NCBI GenBank assembly: GCA_035492535.1
Contig: DATJJM010000048.1
Span: forward strand, 1 to 46,985
From: JAMXLO01 sp035492535
GTDB taxonomy: Bacteria > Pseudomonadota > Alphaproteobacteria > Acetobacterales > Acetobacteraceae
Direction of reading: 5' to 3'
DNA length: 46,985 nucleotides
The position numbers were made by a program, and so were the translations under genes. The stretch's first letter is position 1; each line of letters begins with the position of its first letter. The notes beneath the pieces were generated by a model, which was given only the letters and a program-made list of their open reading frames with translations, was not told the DNA's origin and did no database searches. Positions 10,995-19,261 of the stretch are shown here, in pieces.

Positions 10995-11299
10995 AAGCCT
11001 CACCTTCCATGCCTGCAACGAACACCGCGAAGCGCGGGTGACTTCCCGCTCAACGAAATACCCAACGCCGAGTTCATCGTTCATTTCGGCCCGCCCGCTC
11101 CGCTCTGTAGCGGTGGGGGCGCCCTTCATCGGGCCGATGGCGCGCGTCATGGCGCCGTCTGCCGAACCGTCTCCTAATGGATGTTACGGTAAGGCGGCCC
11201 GTCTGATCGGGCAATGCGCTGATGGATGTCGCACGGGAGGTTTTCCGCAGCTACAACGTCAAATCGAGGTGACCATTCGGCTTATTGATGTGCGCCTTT
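10995..11299. other. No convincing gene
   Basis: About 300 bases between the small membrane protein and the integrase remnant. Only short overlapping frames with no recognisable protein features are present, and I see no RNA gene. It is probably decayed island DNA. Confidence 0.4.
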
Positions 11300-11587
11300 T
11301 CACCATTGGCGAATGCCGCCGCGCCTTCCCGCGTCGAAGTCTCCCCTTCGTTGGAAATGGTCCTGTCGACTGAGCGTGCGGCGAAGGCCACCTCTGAAAT
11401 AATCAACGAGCGCCGTGCCCAGCGGCATCCGATGCTTGCGGCTCGGGCCATTGTATTGGAACAGGAACGCTCGGGTCCCCTCGGCGGCGCGCAGCCGGCC
11501 GGGCGTGACCCGAACACCAAAGCCCTTCAGTTCGGAGTCGAAGATCAGCACATCCTTGATGGCGTCCGTCAGCTTCACTGGGGGCAT
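11300..11587 (-). pseudogene. Truncated tyrosine-recombinase (integrase) remnant
   Basis: From the ATG at 11587 the frame begins MPPVKLTDAIKDVLIFDSEL, then KGFGVRVTPG and RAFLFQYNGPSRKHRMPLGT. This is the start of the Arm-DNA-binding domain (DUF4102-like) of phage/island integrases, normally about 400 residues. After residue 55 the frame departs from the family and stops at 95. No core-binding or catalytic R-H-R-Y domain follows. The gene start is about 110 bases from the putative att copy at 11695, which is where an integrase usually begins. It is a remnant of the element that used tRNA-Cys. Confidence 0.7.
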
Positions 11588-11694
11588 GGGCTTCGCGTAT
11601 ATACTTTGCGGACCCTTTTGATTGTCGTTCGATGGCCGCTGGTGTCGCGTGAAGTCTGGTGATGTGCGAGTGAAGTCGCAGGAAACCGCCAATT

Positions 11695-11705
11695 CCGGAC
11701 CTCCA
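11695..11705 (+). other. Possible distal att copy (CCGGACCTCCA)
   Basis: This is an exact copy of the last 11 bases of tRNA-Cys, in the same orientation, preceded by ATTC and just upstream of the integrase remnant. See the site at 10244. Moderate support only. Confidence 0.4.
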
Positions 11706-11786
11706 GAGATTTCAACGAATCAGCCGAAACTTCGCGGCCGGGCTGCGGACTCAGAGCGGCCTCAAAGTGCGCGAGGCGAGGTGTAC

Positions 11787-11962
11787 GTAAGCGTCCTGGG
11801 TTCCGCGTGTTGCTGGCCGCGCTGGAGAGCGCTTATGAGGATGGTGATAGCTGCCAGGGCAACAGCTCGTTGATGCGGCTGATCGGATGACCATCTGCGA
11901 TCATGCCGAGGATGCTGCGCAGATGGGCCTCGGGGTTCCGGTCGTTGAGTTTTGCCGTCTGC
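11787..11962 (-). mobile_element. IS66-family right-end fragment
   Basis: It begins with the IS66-type terminal sequence GTAAGCGTCC and is homologous to the first 175 bases of the better-preserved copy at 12740. On the minus strand it would encode the last 35 or so residues of TnpC (the RNPEAHLRSILG and ELLPWQL region). The rest of the element is gone. Confidence 0.75.
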
Positions 11963-12223
11963 CGGCATTTGTTGACCCGAGAATGGGTGAGACGTTCGAG
12001 GCAGGCTGTGTAACCGCTTGGGCATATCCTGTCGGCGTATCAGACAAGCTGGTCCCCGTGCCGACTCACTGGATGCCGGAGTACCGACGTTGAACTTCCT
12101 TGTCGTCGATTTTTGAGGCTAGAGGCGATCAGCCGGAGGGAGAGATCATCGAAGTTGACTGGGTGGACGTACGTGACGGGCTGTGCTTTTTGGTCGAAAA
12201 TTCTGTTAGGTGCGCCAAAGCTT

Positions 12224-12670
12224 ATGGCACTCACTCTTCGGGTCATCGCGCTCTGTTTTGCAGCTATTGGGCTCTTGGCGCTTTCTGCATGCGCGAAAGG
12301 ACCACTTTATTCCCAGTCGGGGATTCCGCCGGTAGCTTCAAGCAAGGGACGCGTGTTCCTCTATTGCCCCGAGTGCGCGTACATCACCTTTGGCCAAAAT
12401 ATCCAGATCGACGATCGACAGCTTGGCACCGTCGCGAAAGGGGTATTCTTCGTCGACGTGTCGCCCGGCGCGCATAGGGTTTTCTGCGCGAGGTGCTACG
12501 CTCCTGCCAACGGGCGCGATTATTGGGGTCAGTACCTTGACATCGATCTCGGTGCGGGAGAGGCGTACTACATTTCCTTCGTTACATCTCCTGGTGGGCT
12601 GCACATGACTCCGGTTAATGCCACTCAGGGAGGACAAGACGTTGCGAACCTGCCCTACATACATGATTGA
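12224..12670 (+). CDS. DUF2846-like lipoprotein
   Basis: The 148-residue product from the ATG at 12224 starts with a lipoprotein signal, MALTLRVIALCFAAIGLLAL followed by the lipobox LSAC (cysteine near residue 23), so it is anchored in the envelope. The mature part has the pattern of DUF2846-type proteins: a strand GRVFLYCPECAY, an IDDRQLG loop, VDVSPGAHRVFC and GAGEAYYISF. The function of this family is not established. It is the only intact-looking gene inside the decayed island, lying between two IS66 ends in the same orientation. An in-frame upstream extension lacks any signal and is rejected. Confidence 0.7.
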   Translation: MALTLRVIALCFAAIGLLALSACAKGPLYSQSGIPPVASSKGRVFLYCPECAYITFGQNIQIDDRQLGTVAKGVFFVDVSPGAHRVFCARCYAPANGRDYWGQYLDIDLGAGEAYYISFVTSPGGLHMTPVNATQGGQDVANLPYIHD

Positions 12671-12739
12671 TGGCCATCGTTCCTCGGCCTTCGGCCGGAG
12701 CCGACGATGCCGCGACACCGCGCGAACCGGACGCCTACG

Positions 12740-13453
12740 GTAAGCGTCTGGTGTTCCGCGTGTTGCGGCCATTCCTGTTGGATGCCTATGTCGATGGAGA
12801 TAGCTGCCAGGGTAACAGTTCACTGATGCGGTTGATGGGATGACCAGCTGCGGTCCTGCCGAGGATGCTGCGCAGATAAGCCTCAGGGTTCCGGTCGTTG
12901 AGCCTTGCTGTCTGCATGATGGAGTATATGGCTGCGGCACGTTCGCCGCCGGCGTTGGAACCGGCGAACAGGTAGTTCTTCCGCCCCAGTGCGATGCCTC
13001 GCATGGCGTTCTCGGCGACGTTGTTGCCAATCTCGAGCCTGGCATCGGTGAGGAAGCGCGACAGTGCGTCCTGCCGCTTGAGCGTGTAACGGAAGGCATC
13101 GTCAAGTTCCGACTTGGCGGAGAGTCTGGTCACGACTTTGCCCGCCCAGTCGAAGAACGCGGCCAGCAACGTGCCATCTCGATCCGGTGCGTCAGCCGCT
13201 CGCCCGGCGGAGCGAAGCGAGCCTTGGTCTCGATCGCGTAGAAGCGGTGATGCGATCGATCGCCTCCTTGGCGACCGGCAACTTCTGGCTGTCCCAGACA
13301 TCGAAGAACTTGCGTCGGCAATGCGCTCGATCTCGATATGACCGCGTGCCGGCGACGGCTCTCGCCCACCTGACAGATGGTCTCGTGCAGCCAACAGCGC
13401 CGGCGTCTCGCCCGGTCCATCGGTGACACCAAGCGGCACGGCCCAGCGCTTAC
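12740..13453 (-). mobile_element. Internally deleted IS66-family element with both ends
   Basis: The low-coordinate end reads GTAAGCGTCTGGTG inward on the plus strand, and the high-coordinate end reads GTAAGCGCTGGGCC inward on the minus strand; both start with the GTAAGCG typical of IS66 termini. Only 714 bases remain of the usual 2.5 kb or so. tnpA and tnpB are missing and tnpC is cut down. The 8 bases flanking each side do not match, so no target duplication is visible. Confidence 0.75.
12786..13432 (-). pseudogene. IS66 TnpC transposase, broken
   Basis: The C-terminal part is well preserved in one frame: AKSELDDAFRYTLKRQDALS, then FLTDARLEIGNNVAENAMRG, GRKNYLFAGSNAGGERAAAI, and ending ELLPWQLSPST with a TAG stop. 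Upstream the protein continues in other frames: YAIETKARFAPPGERLTHRI in one and, further up, RRKFFDVWDSQKLPVAKEAI in another, showing at least two small frameshifts. Before that an N-terminal-like piece (ETPALLAARDHL) is joined directly, which points to an internal deletion. The DDE catalytic centre is therefore lost. Confidence 0.8.
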
Positions 13454-13472
13454 AGGTGTCCCACGGCGATAA

Positions 13473-13523
13473 CGCGCAGGATCTCGTCAGAAGGACAGTC
13501 CGGTTGAAGTTGGATGGCCTGGG
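13473..13523 (+). repeat. 45-bp direct repeat, copy B
   Basis: Second copy of the repeat at 10348, about 20 bases outside the IS66 left end. It reads DLVRRTVRLKLDGL in the plus frame, matching copy A at protein level. Confidence 0.7.
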
Positions 13524-13536
13524 CACGACAAGACAA

Positions 13537-13569
13537 AACCCCACCACTGGGCTTCCCAGCAGCGGGGTT
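13537..13569 (-). terminator. Strong rho-independent terminator on the minus strand
   Basis: Read on the minus strand, AACCCCGCTGCTGGG pairs with CCCAGTGGTGGGGTT around the loop AAG, a 15-base stem in which the three non-Watson-Crick positions are all G-U pairs; it is followed by TTGTCTTGT. On the plus strand the same positions would be A-C mismatches. The pairing therefore fits an RNA made from the minus strand. No protein gene clearly ends here, so it may end a small RNA starting somewhere in 13570-13750. Confidence 0.65.
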
Positions 13570-13903
13570 CCGATCGAATGTACGAGACGGGGGGCACTCG
13601 CACACCTCCCGAAGATGGTGATGCTCGGTCGCACGCCCAGCCACAATCGCGTCAGTCAAGGAACAGCCTGCTCCAGCCGGGTGCGAGGCAAACGGGCAAC
13701 GGCCCGTGAGAACGCTTCGTTCGCGCCGGACGTGCAGAGGCTTGCGATCGGTTGGCCGACACAAGCACATCAGCACACGTTCGCGAAATCATGCGGTACG
13801 TGGCCTCGCGATGGCGGAGCCTTGCCGATGAGACAGAGTCCGAAATCGGAACAGCCAAACAGGCACAGGACCAACCAGGGCTCCGCTCCGAATAGAGGAT
13901 AGT
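13570..13903. other. No protein gene; possible minus-strand small RNA region
   Basis: About 330 bases with no convincing protein. Immediately upstream of the minus-strand terminator there is a second possible hairpin on that strand (CGGGAGG near 13615 with CCCCCCG). I cannot identify a promoter with confidence. Confidence 0.35.
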
Positions 13904-14062
13904 ATGGCAACCGCTGCCGAGCTGCGCGCCGAAGTGGCGCGCATGCGTGAGTTCGCCCGCACCGTGACGGAGCCCGAGGTGCTGGAAGAAATCAACCTGC
14001 TGATCGCCGAATGGGAGCGGAGAGCGCGGCTGATGGACAATGGCGGCGCCACTGACAATTGA
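13904..14062 (+). CDS. Small helical hypothetical protein (52 aa)
   Basis: ATG at 13904, TGA at 14060. The sequence is one or two amphipathic helices: ELRAEVARMREFARTVTEPE then EINLLIAEWERRARLMD. Short proteins of this pattern (charged helix, a T/S-P/D turn, L-A/E-rich helix ending in R/A) are frequent in alphaproteobacteria and have no known function. Two more of the same general type are found at 16460 and 45931. Upstream AGAGGA about seven bases before the ATG is a plausible ribosome site. Confidence 0.55.
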   Translation: MATAAELRAEVARMREFARTVTEPEVLEEINLLIAEWERRARLMDNGGATDN

Positions 14063-14325
14063 GGACACCGGCCCGGATTTACGACTGCGAACGAAACGCC
14101 CGCCCGAAGGCGGCCCGAGTTTGTCGTCACTGGTTATCGACGACTCGTATTGCCATGTTAGCGAGGTGCTCGTGAGGAACGGCTTGGACGCTCGCAATGT
14201 CGGCGTCCTGACTCCATCACTACGCTGCCGTTCCCGGCATTGTCAGACCGACGCCGTGCGGATCGCCCGATAGATCGCGCCGTTCCTCCGAAGGTTCAGG
14301 CGCTTGGCCTCCAAGGGATGCCTTC
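14063..14325. other. No gene seen
   Basis: This spacer between two small frames contains no recognisable coding or RNA feature. Confidence 0.35.
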
Positions 14326-14487
14326 ATGATTAGAGTCAGGCAGTTCTTCAGTTTCATTATTACTTCTGCATCGCTGTGGACAGCTCTTGCAATTTTCCGG
14401 TTTACCAACGCCCGAGCGCAACCGGACAAAAAGACGCAACACCACCCGGCACAGGCGACGAGCGATCGCCATTCCGCGACCTCATGA
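14326..14487 (+). CDS. Candidate small secreted protein (53 aa)
   Basis: ATG at 14326 with AAGGGA about nine bases upstream; TGA at 14485. The first 31 residues resemble a signal peptide: basic MIRVRQ, a hydrophobic stretch FFSFIITSASLWTALAIF, then NARA as a likely cleavage site. The remaining 22 residues are polar (QPDKKTQHH...). No family recognised. Base composition is lower in GC than its surroundings at the start. It may be chance. Confidence 0.28.
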   Translation: MIRVRQFFSFIITSASLWTALAIFRFTNARAQPDKKTQHHPAQATSDRHSATS

Positions 14488-14680
14488 GCGAGCGACAGCC
14501 GCCACGATGGCCGGGGTAATTGCCGTCAAGCGCGCCGCCGTGCCGGCCAGCCTGCCCTGATCGTCGGGGGCACCAGGCATGCAAGCAGTCGACATCCTGC
14601 GTCTGTCCGCCTTGACCGCGCCCTACTCTTCTGCACTCATTCGATGCAGCGCAAACCAACTGGTCGTCAGGTGAATCGCG

Positions 14681-15229
14681 ATGTTCGATATCGACCGTTT
14701 TGCCGCTGATTGCCGTGCCGCCCTTGCAGAACGCGGCAGTGAAGCAATCCAGGATGTTGTCCGCCGCGCCGTCTCCGATCCCGCCGCTGTCATAGCGGCC
14801 CTGGGTGAACATGACGGCCCCTACGCCGCCGTTCTGGTCCGCACGCCCGACCTTACGATCCTGAACGGTGTGTGGGGCAACCGCCAATGGACCCTGCCAC
14901 ACAACCACCATCACCGCGCGATCATTGGCATTTACGGCGGCGGTGAGGACAACATCTTCTGGCGCCGCCTGCCCGAAGACGCGAAAGGCCGCGTCGAGGC
15001 GGCAGGCGCCGCATCGTTACGCCAGGGCGATGTCACCGTGCTCGGCCGTGACATCATTCATTCCGTGACCAATCCGTTGGACAAAGCGTCCTACGCCATC
15101 CACGTCTATGACGGCGATTTCCTCTCCGCCGAGGGAAAAAGCTGCTGGCATGCGGAGACCCTTTGCGAAATGCCCTATGACGCCGCCGCGGTGTCGCCCG
15201 CCTTCGGCCACGCTCTCACGAGCAGATGA
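14681..15229 (+). CDS. Cupin-fold metal-dependent enzyme (cysteine dioxygenase-like)
   Basis: A 182-residue protein whose first 60 residues are helical and whose remainder is a double-stranded beta-helix. The metal motif is visible as LPHNHHHRAIIGIYGGGEDN near residues 73-92, and a later histidine lies in the GRDIIHSVTNP segment near 126. This pattern belongs to the predicted metal-dependent beta-helix enzymes related to cysteine dioxygenase, which use Fe(II) and O2 on small thiols or acids. The substrate is unknown. It stands alone: the next gene is convergent and the upstream neighbours are tiny. Confidence 0.75.
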   Translation: MFDIDRFAADCRAALAERGSEAIQDVVRRAVSDPAAVIAALGEHDGPYAAVLVRTPDLTILNGVWGNRQWTLPHNHHHRAIIGIYGGGEDNIFWRRLPEDAKGRVEAAGAASLRQGDVTVLGRDIIHSVTNPLDKASYAIHVYDGDFLSAEGKSCWHAETLCEMPYDAAAVSPAFGHALTSR

Positions 15230-15282
15230 AGGATGCTCCAAGGCGCTGACCGGGAAAGCTACGATTTGAGCAACGCCACGAT

Positions 15283-15702
15283 CTAGCTGTGCTGTGATGC
15301 GGCGACGTGCGGATCGTTTACGAGATGCACGGTCAGGCCAACGCCGGTCAGGAACGTGCCGCCATGCCCGTCGGATGACGGCGTCAGATGCCCCACCATG
15401 CTTGCTGTCTGCATCGCCTGGATGTAGCCGGTCTTGTCGTGCTGGAAATCGTAGATCGTCACCAGGCCATCGCCAGCGGCAAAGGTAAGGTGCGTCCCGC
15501 GCCCCTCGTCGTAGATTTTGGTCGGGCCGACGTTCAGGAAGGTGGCACTCTGGTTTGCCGCCATGAAGCGGACGGTTGCATTCGACAGCCCCCACAGCAC
15601 CATCCCGGCGCCTTTGACGGTCAGGTCGAAGATGTCTCCGTTCGCCGCGTTGGCGGTCGAGAACATGGGATCATCGAGCGTGTTGATGCGATGGACGGTC
15701 AC
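15283..15702 (-). CDS. Beta-rich hypothetical protein, calcium-repeat-like C-terminus
   Basis: A 139-residue protein from a GTG at 15702 with GGAGG seven bases upstream. It is strongly beta in character, with alternating hydrophobic residues (DIFDLTVKGAGMVLWGLSNA, LTFAAGDGLVTIYDFQ). The ending, DGHGGTFLTGVGLTVHLVND followed by HVAAS, resembles the last repeat of large secreted beta-roll or RTX-like proteins (DGHGGT...I.L.GV...HLTAS). Here it exists as a short stand-alone unit without nonapeptide repeats or a signal peptide. Function unknown; it could be a detached fragment of a larger surface protein. Confidence 0.55.
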   Translation of the reverse strand: MTVHRINTLDDPMFSTANAANGDIFDLTVKGAGMVLWGLSNATVRFMAANQSATFLNVGPTKIYDEGRGTHLTFAAGDGLVTIYDFQHDKTGYIQAMQTASMVGHLTPSSDGHGGTFLTGVGLTVHLVNDPHVAASQHS

Positions 15703-16459
15703 TAGGTATCCTCCGTTGGCGGAAAGATACTATGTCGTTACGAGACGGAACATCTGTGAAGTGGCTCACTGTTAATGTTGATAGTGGATACGCTGACGGT
15801 TCTGCTGGATTGGGCAGGTGACCCACGATTGTATCGCCGTTGATGCCCGCCGTTTTGCGACCCTTGATTTCTGTCAATGCTACGTTGCGGCCGGCTCGGT
15901 ACACGACCGTCACAGAACGCAATGGTGGCGGATGGTGAGCGGCGTGTTTGAACTGGCAAGCTATCGCGGGTAGACGACTCCACCCCCGGGATGGCTGCGT
16001 GAGCCGGCCTGAAAGCGCCGCCGTGCGGCCGGTGGTGGCATCATCAGCGACGGGACTCACGCTCATTGACCGTGTCAGACCGCACAGGTTGCCGCTGCTG
16101 AGGCCGAGGCAAGGGAATCACGGGACCACCTTGCCCGACACACGAGAAGGCTATGGCCTATTGCAGCCTCAAGTTGATTTGAGGCGATCATAGTTAGTGC
16201 ATTTGGCGAATTACCGCTAACATCACCGACGAATGACGCGGGAATCAGCCGAAAACGCTCGCAGGTCTGTTAACGGGGCCAAATGTTACCAAATGGTCAT
16301 TTGCCGGGCGCGGAGTCTCCCGCCGCAGGCCGCGACGAAGAAGCGAACGTCTTCAAGGCGCCAACTGACCCCGTGGTTGAGACAGGGAATGGTGATTGGC
16401 TTCCGCCACTCCCAGGCGGATCAACCTGGCGCTTGGCCAGGCGTCCCTGTCTATCGGAG
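15703..16459. other. No confident gene (about 750 bp)
   Basis: Several overlapping short frames exist on both strands, but none shows domain-like sequence, a good ribosome site or a consistent composition. No tRNA or clear hairpin seen. Confidence 0.4.
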
Positions 16460-16600
16460 ATGAGCCCCGCCGATCTGCTGGCGAGGGCTGCCGAGCACCG
16501 CCGGATGGCAGCGACAGCGACCACGGCGGCAGTGCGAGACGCCCTGTTGAGGATTGCAAAGCGGTTTGCCGAAATGGCTCAGGACCGGCTCGCCAGGTAG
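16460..16600 (+). CDS. Small helical hypothetical protein (46 aa)
   Basis: The segment SPADLLARAAEHRRMAATAT and DALLRIAKRFAEMAQDRLAR forms a helical pair like the protein at 13904. The ATG at 16460 is preceded by GGAG too close for a normal ribosome site, and the frame is open back to 16283, so a longer N-terminus (up to 105 residues, polar and unlike the family) is possible. I judge the helical part real and the start uncertain. Confidence 0.42.
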   Translation: MSPADLLARAAEHRRMAATATTAAVRDALLRIAKRFAEMAQDRLAR

Positions 16601-16764
16601 AATTGCCGACATGGGTCGCGGCGCCCGCCGCAGCGGCGAACCGTCTGCCCCCACCCCAGCACAGGCAATCATTCCTTTCGCGCATTGATAGGCTGGCGCA
16701 GGTAATCGTTGCCAGACCCGACGGTCCATCGTAAATGAGCCGTTAATCATTGGAGAGGGTTGAC

Positions 16765-17844
16765 GTGCTTAAAGTCGTTCACGCGTCACCCTTGGTCGCG
16801 AAGATTCTCACCCATCTGCTGAGCGTCGGGACCGTCGTGACACTGGTGTCATGGATCACGGCCCTGATCGGTGCCTACCTGACCTTTGCCATCCGGACGG
16901 ATCACGGATATCAGAAAAACGCCGCGAATTTTCTCCGCTTTTGCTTCCCCTCGGCGATCCTGCGCAGCAGGTCATGCCGGCTCGACGCGATGTTCGTGGT
17001 CAGCCAGCACTTCTTGGCACCCCTGCTCCTGACACCGATCCTGTTGACCAGCGTGGGCATCACGTTCGGAACGCATCACCTGCTCGAAACCATCGTGGGA
17101 TCGCGGCCGGTCGTCACAGATTCCCTCTGGCTGCGTCTGGCTGTGCTCGCGACCGGCGTTGTGATCCAGGATGGCGTCAACTTTGTCGTGCATTACTACG
17201 ACCACAAGTTGAAATTCATGTGGGAGTTCCACAAGGTCCATCATTCATCGACATTCTTGATCCCGCTCACCAACCGGCGCGAGCATCCTGTCCAGTCCGT
17301 GTTCGACGAGACGCCGCAGCTGCTGGCAGTCGGCGTCTGGATCGGGCTGATCACCTACCTGCTGCGGATGCCGATCGGCGATAACGTCGTACTGGGTATG
17401 GATGCATGGTTCTTCGCGAACCTGCTGTCGTTCTATCATCTCCGCCATTCCCATATCCCGATGTCCTACGGCTGGCTCGAGAATTTCGTCATGAGCCCGG
17501 CTCAGCACCAGCTTCACCACAGCTACGCGGTCCAGCATTGGGACCGCAATTTCGGGCTGCTGCTGTCGGTCTGGGACAAGATGGCCGGAACCTTCGTGCG
17601 TTCCGCTCCTCAGGAGGTACGCCTGGGGCTGCCGGCCGAGTATACGCACGACTTCAACACGCTGGTGAAACTCTACGTCACGCCGATCCGCAACGTTGTC
17701 CTGATGGCGATGGATTGGATCGGGGAAAGCCTGCAGACTGCTCCAGCGATGGAACGGACTTCACGCCGAGAGGCGGACGCCACCCCGCGGTTGATGTCGG
17801 GGCCCCCCAGGATCGAGGCAGGGATCGTCACCGCCGAAGACTGA
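16765..17844 (+). CDS. Sterol desaturase/fatty acid hydroxylase superfamily membrane protein
   Basis: I start it at the GTG at 16765, which has GGAGAGG six bases upstream, giving 359 residues. Four or five membrane segments are visible. The di-iron histidine boxes of the superfamily are in order: HYYDH, HKVHH, then HLRHSH, and HQLHHS with QHWDRNFG just after. These enzymes insert oxygen or desaturate sterols, hopanoids, fatty acids or carotenoids in the membrane. The basic N-terminal part with SAILRSRSCRLDAMFVVSQH resembles plasmid/chromosomal ERG3-type proteins with an extra N-terminal region. The substrate cannot be assigned. Neighbours are unrelated. Confidence 0.85.
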   Translation: MLKVVHASPLVAKILTHLLSVGTVVTLVSWITALIGAYLTFAIRTDHGYQKNAANFLRFCFPSAILRSRSCRLDAMFVVSQHFLAPLLLTPILLTSVGITFGTHHLLETIVGSRPVVTDSLWLRLAVLATGVVIQDGVNFVVHYYDHKLKFMWEFHKVHHSSTFLIPLTNRREHPVQSVFDETPQLLAVGVWIGLITYLLRMPIGDNVVLGMDAWFFANLLSFYHLRHSHIPMSYGWLENFVMSPAQHQLHHSYAVQHWDRNFGLLLSVWDKMAGTFVRSAPQEVRLGLPAEYTHDFNTLVKLYVTPIRNVVLMAMDWIGESLQTAPAMERTSRREADATPRLMSGPPRIEAGIVTAED

Positions 17845-17866
17845 CCACGGCCAGCGAAACGCTGGC

Positions 17867-18061
17867 TCATCCTTCGCACCTCTCAGGCTCTTGCTCGGGA
17901 ACATGACGCCAGGTGAAGCCGCGCGGGAGCCGTGGCAGCGGCGTGTCCTTCTTCGCGTAAACGCTCCACCCCGTAGCCGCGCCGAAGACGTTGAGCTCAA
18001 GATATTCGCCCGTGCGGGTGGCAGGCTCGCCGGGCAGGTGTTCGATATGGTTCATCCCCAT
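17867..18061 (-). CDS. Small hypothetical protein (about 64 aa)
   Basis: The C-terminal half has protein-like sequence: TGEYLELNVFGAATGWSVYA followed by KKDTPLPRLPRGFTWRHV. Similar short PLPRxPRGFTWR endings are known to me from uncharacterised Acetobacteraceae proteins. The start is unclear: ATG codons at 18061 and 18055 are possible but neither has a good ribosome site, and the frame is open further upstream with a less protein-like sequence. No function known. Confidence 0.45.
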   Translation of the reverse strand: MGMNHIEHLPGEPATRTGEYLELNVFGAATGWSVYAKKDTPLPRLPRGFTWRHVPEQEPERCEG

Positions 18062-18191
18062 TATCTGGCACAGGACAGCGCGGTTCTGGTTGATCCAGGT
18101 CAACCGACGCGAATGCCAGGGAGAAAGCCGAGATGAACCTACGCGCCTCGCCCGCAACGGCGGCAGACTGCTCTGTCCTGCGACGGCAACG

Positions 18192-18929
18192 TCAGGGCCA
18201 AAGCAAATAGGTGCGGATACGCTCGTCCGGGTGGCGCTGGACAATGGGTGAGGCAGCCTCGAACAGCAGCTTCATCGGTACATTGAACGGAGGCTGGTCG
18301 AGGAACAGTGCCGAGTCCTTCCAAATGCGGATGTCGATGCCGTGGCCAATATCGCGGTTCGGCACGCATGGCGCCGAAGGGGCGGGCTGGTAGTCGCTGT
18401 AAACCACGTACTTGTATTGCTTGAGCTTCGGAATGACCCGGAGGATTTCATCATTCGACAGATGCTGGAACACCTCGCGGATCAGGCAGAGCTCGCCATC
18501 CGGCAAGGGGTCGGAGATGATGTTGAGGCATGCGAATTCGATCCTTGAGCTGCCATGGTTCGCCATGTTCTGGCGGATCAAGGGCTCGACGACGTCGACT
18601 CCCATGTAGGCAACGTCGCTCGCGCCAAGGAACCGCTTGGCAACGCGGAAGTCACCGCAGCCAAGATCCACAATGGAGCGAATTCCGCGCGCCGCGATAA
18701 GTTCCGCGATTCCGGTCGCATAATGATTGGCGGCCTCGCTGTCGGATCCCGGTCCTGAATAGAACTCACCTTTCTCGCCACCCCACATGGAGCGCTGATA
18801 CACTTCCTGGAACACCTCACCGACCGGGCGCCGACGGTTGCGCACCCAGCGGATGCGCCGTTTGATTTCGCGCGCCACGCGCCTGATCTCCCAGGGCGTG
18901 TGAGCCTTTACCGTGTCAACGAAATTCAT
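18192..18929 (-). CDS. Class I SAM-dependent methyltransferase
   Basis: The 245-residue protein has a basic N-terminal region of about 40 residues (REIKRRIRWVRNRRRP), then a Rossmann methyltransferase core. Motif I is IVDLGCGDFRVAKRFLG near residue 87, motif II is YMGVDVVEPLI with the acidic residue, and a post-motif LIREVFQHLSNDEILRVIPKL is like the VLxHLxxxE segment of many small-molecule and sugar methyltransferases. Substrate not evident. It stands alone, with a small protein convergent-side neighbour downstream. Confidence 0.8.
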   Translation of the reverse strand: MNFVDTVKAHTPWEIRRVAREIKRRIRWVRNRRRPVGEVFQEVYQRSMWGGEKGEFYSGPGSDSEAANHYATGIAELIAARGIRSIVDLGCGDFRVAKRFLGASDVAYMGVDVVEPLIRQNMANHGSSRIEFACLNIISDPLPDGELCLIREVFQHLSNDEILRVIPKLKQYKYVVYSDYQPAPSAPCVPNRDIGHGIDIRIWKDSALFLDQPPFNVPMKLLFEAASPIVQRHPDERIRTYLLWP

Positions 18930-19261
18930 GAGGTTGCCCCTCGAGCCACCGGTGAAATAAATGATGCAATCTCCTGATGGGCCTCACGCCATCGACCCTC
19001 GCAGGCAACGAGGCGCCCGCCGGATGGATGGACTGGACCCGTTTCGGTTGACAGTTTGTCACCAGGGTGATTGCGGCATCGTAGGTCATCTTCACCCCGC
19101 CAAACGATGGATGCCTCGTAGCCGTTCCGGAATGGCGATGTCCAGAACTGTAACGGCCTGTAACGCCAATTTCAAACCGACCACGCGGTAGGCTCGTACT
19201 CGCGCAATAGTAGCATAGAATCTCAACCGAGCGTTGCCGTCAATCGATCGTCAACACGTTG
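18930..19261. other. No gene seen (about 330 bp)
   Basis: Upstream region of the methyltransferase and downstream of the GGDEF/EAL gene. No coding or clear structural signal noticed. Confidence 0.4.

Noticed and set aside
13652..14197. Long minus-strand frame over the small helical gene
   Set aside because: No domain-like sequence, and the plus-strand protein at 13904 is more protein-like.
14402..14914. Minus-strand frame over the cupin start
   Set aside because: Glycine/arginine-rich shadow; the cupin gene on the other strand has clear motifs.
16283..16459. N-terminal extension of the small helical protein at 16460
   Set aside because: The extra residues are polar and unlike the conserved helical part, although the start is not settled.
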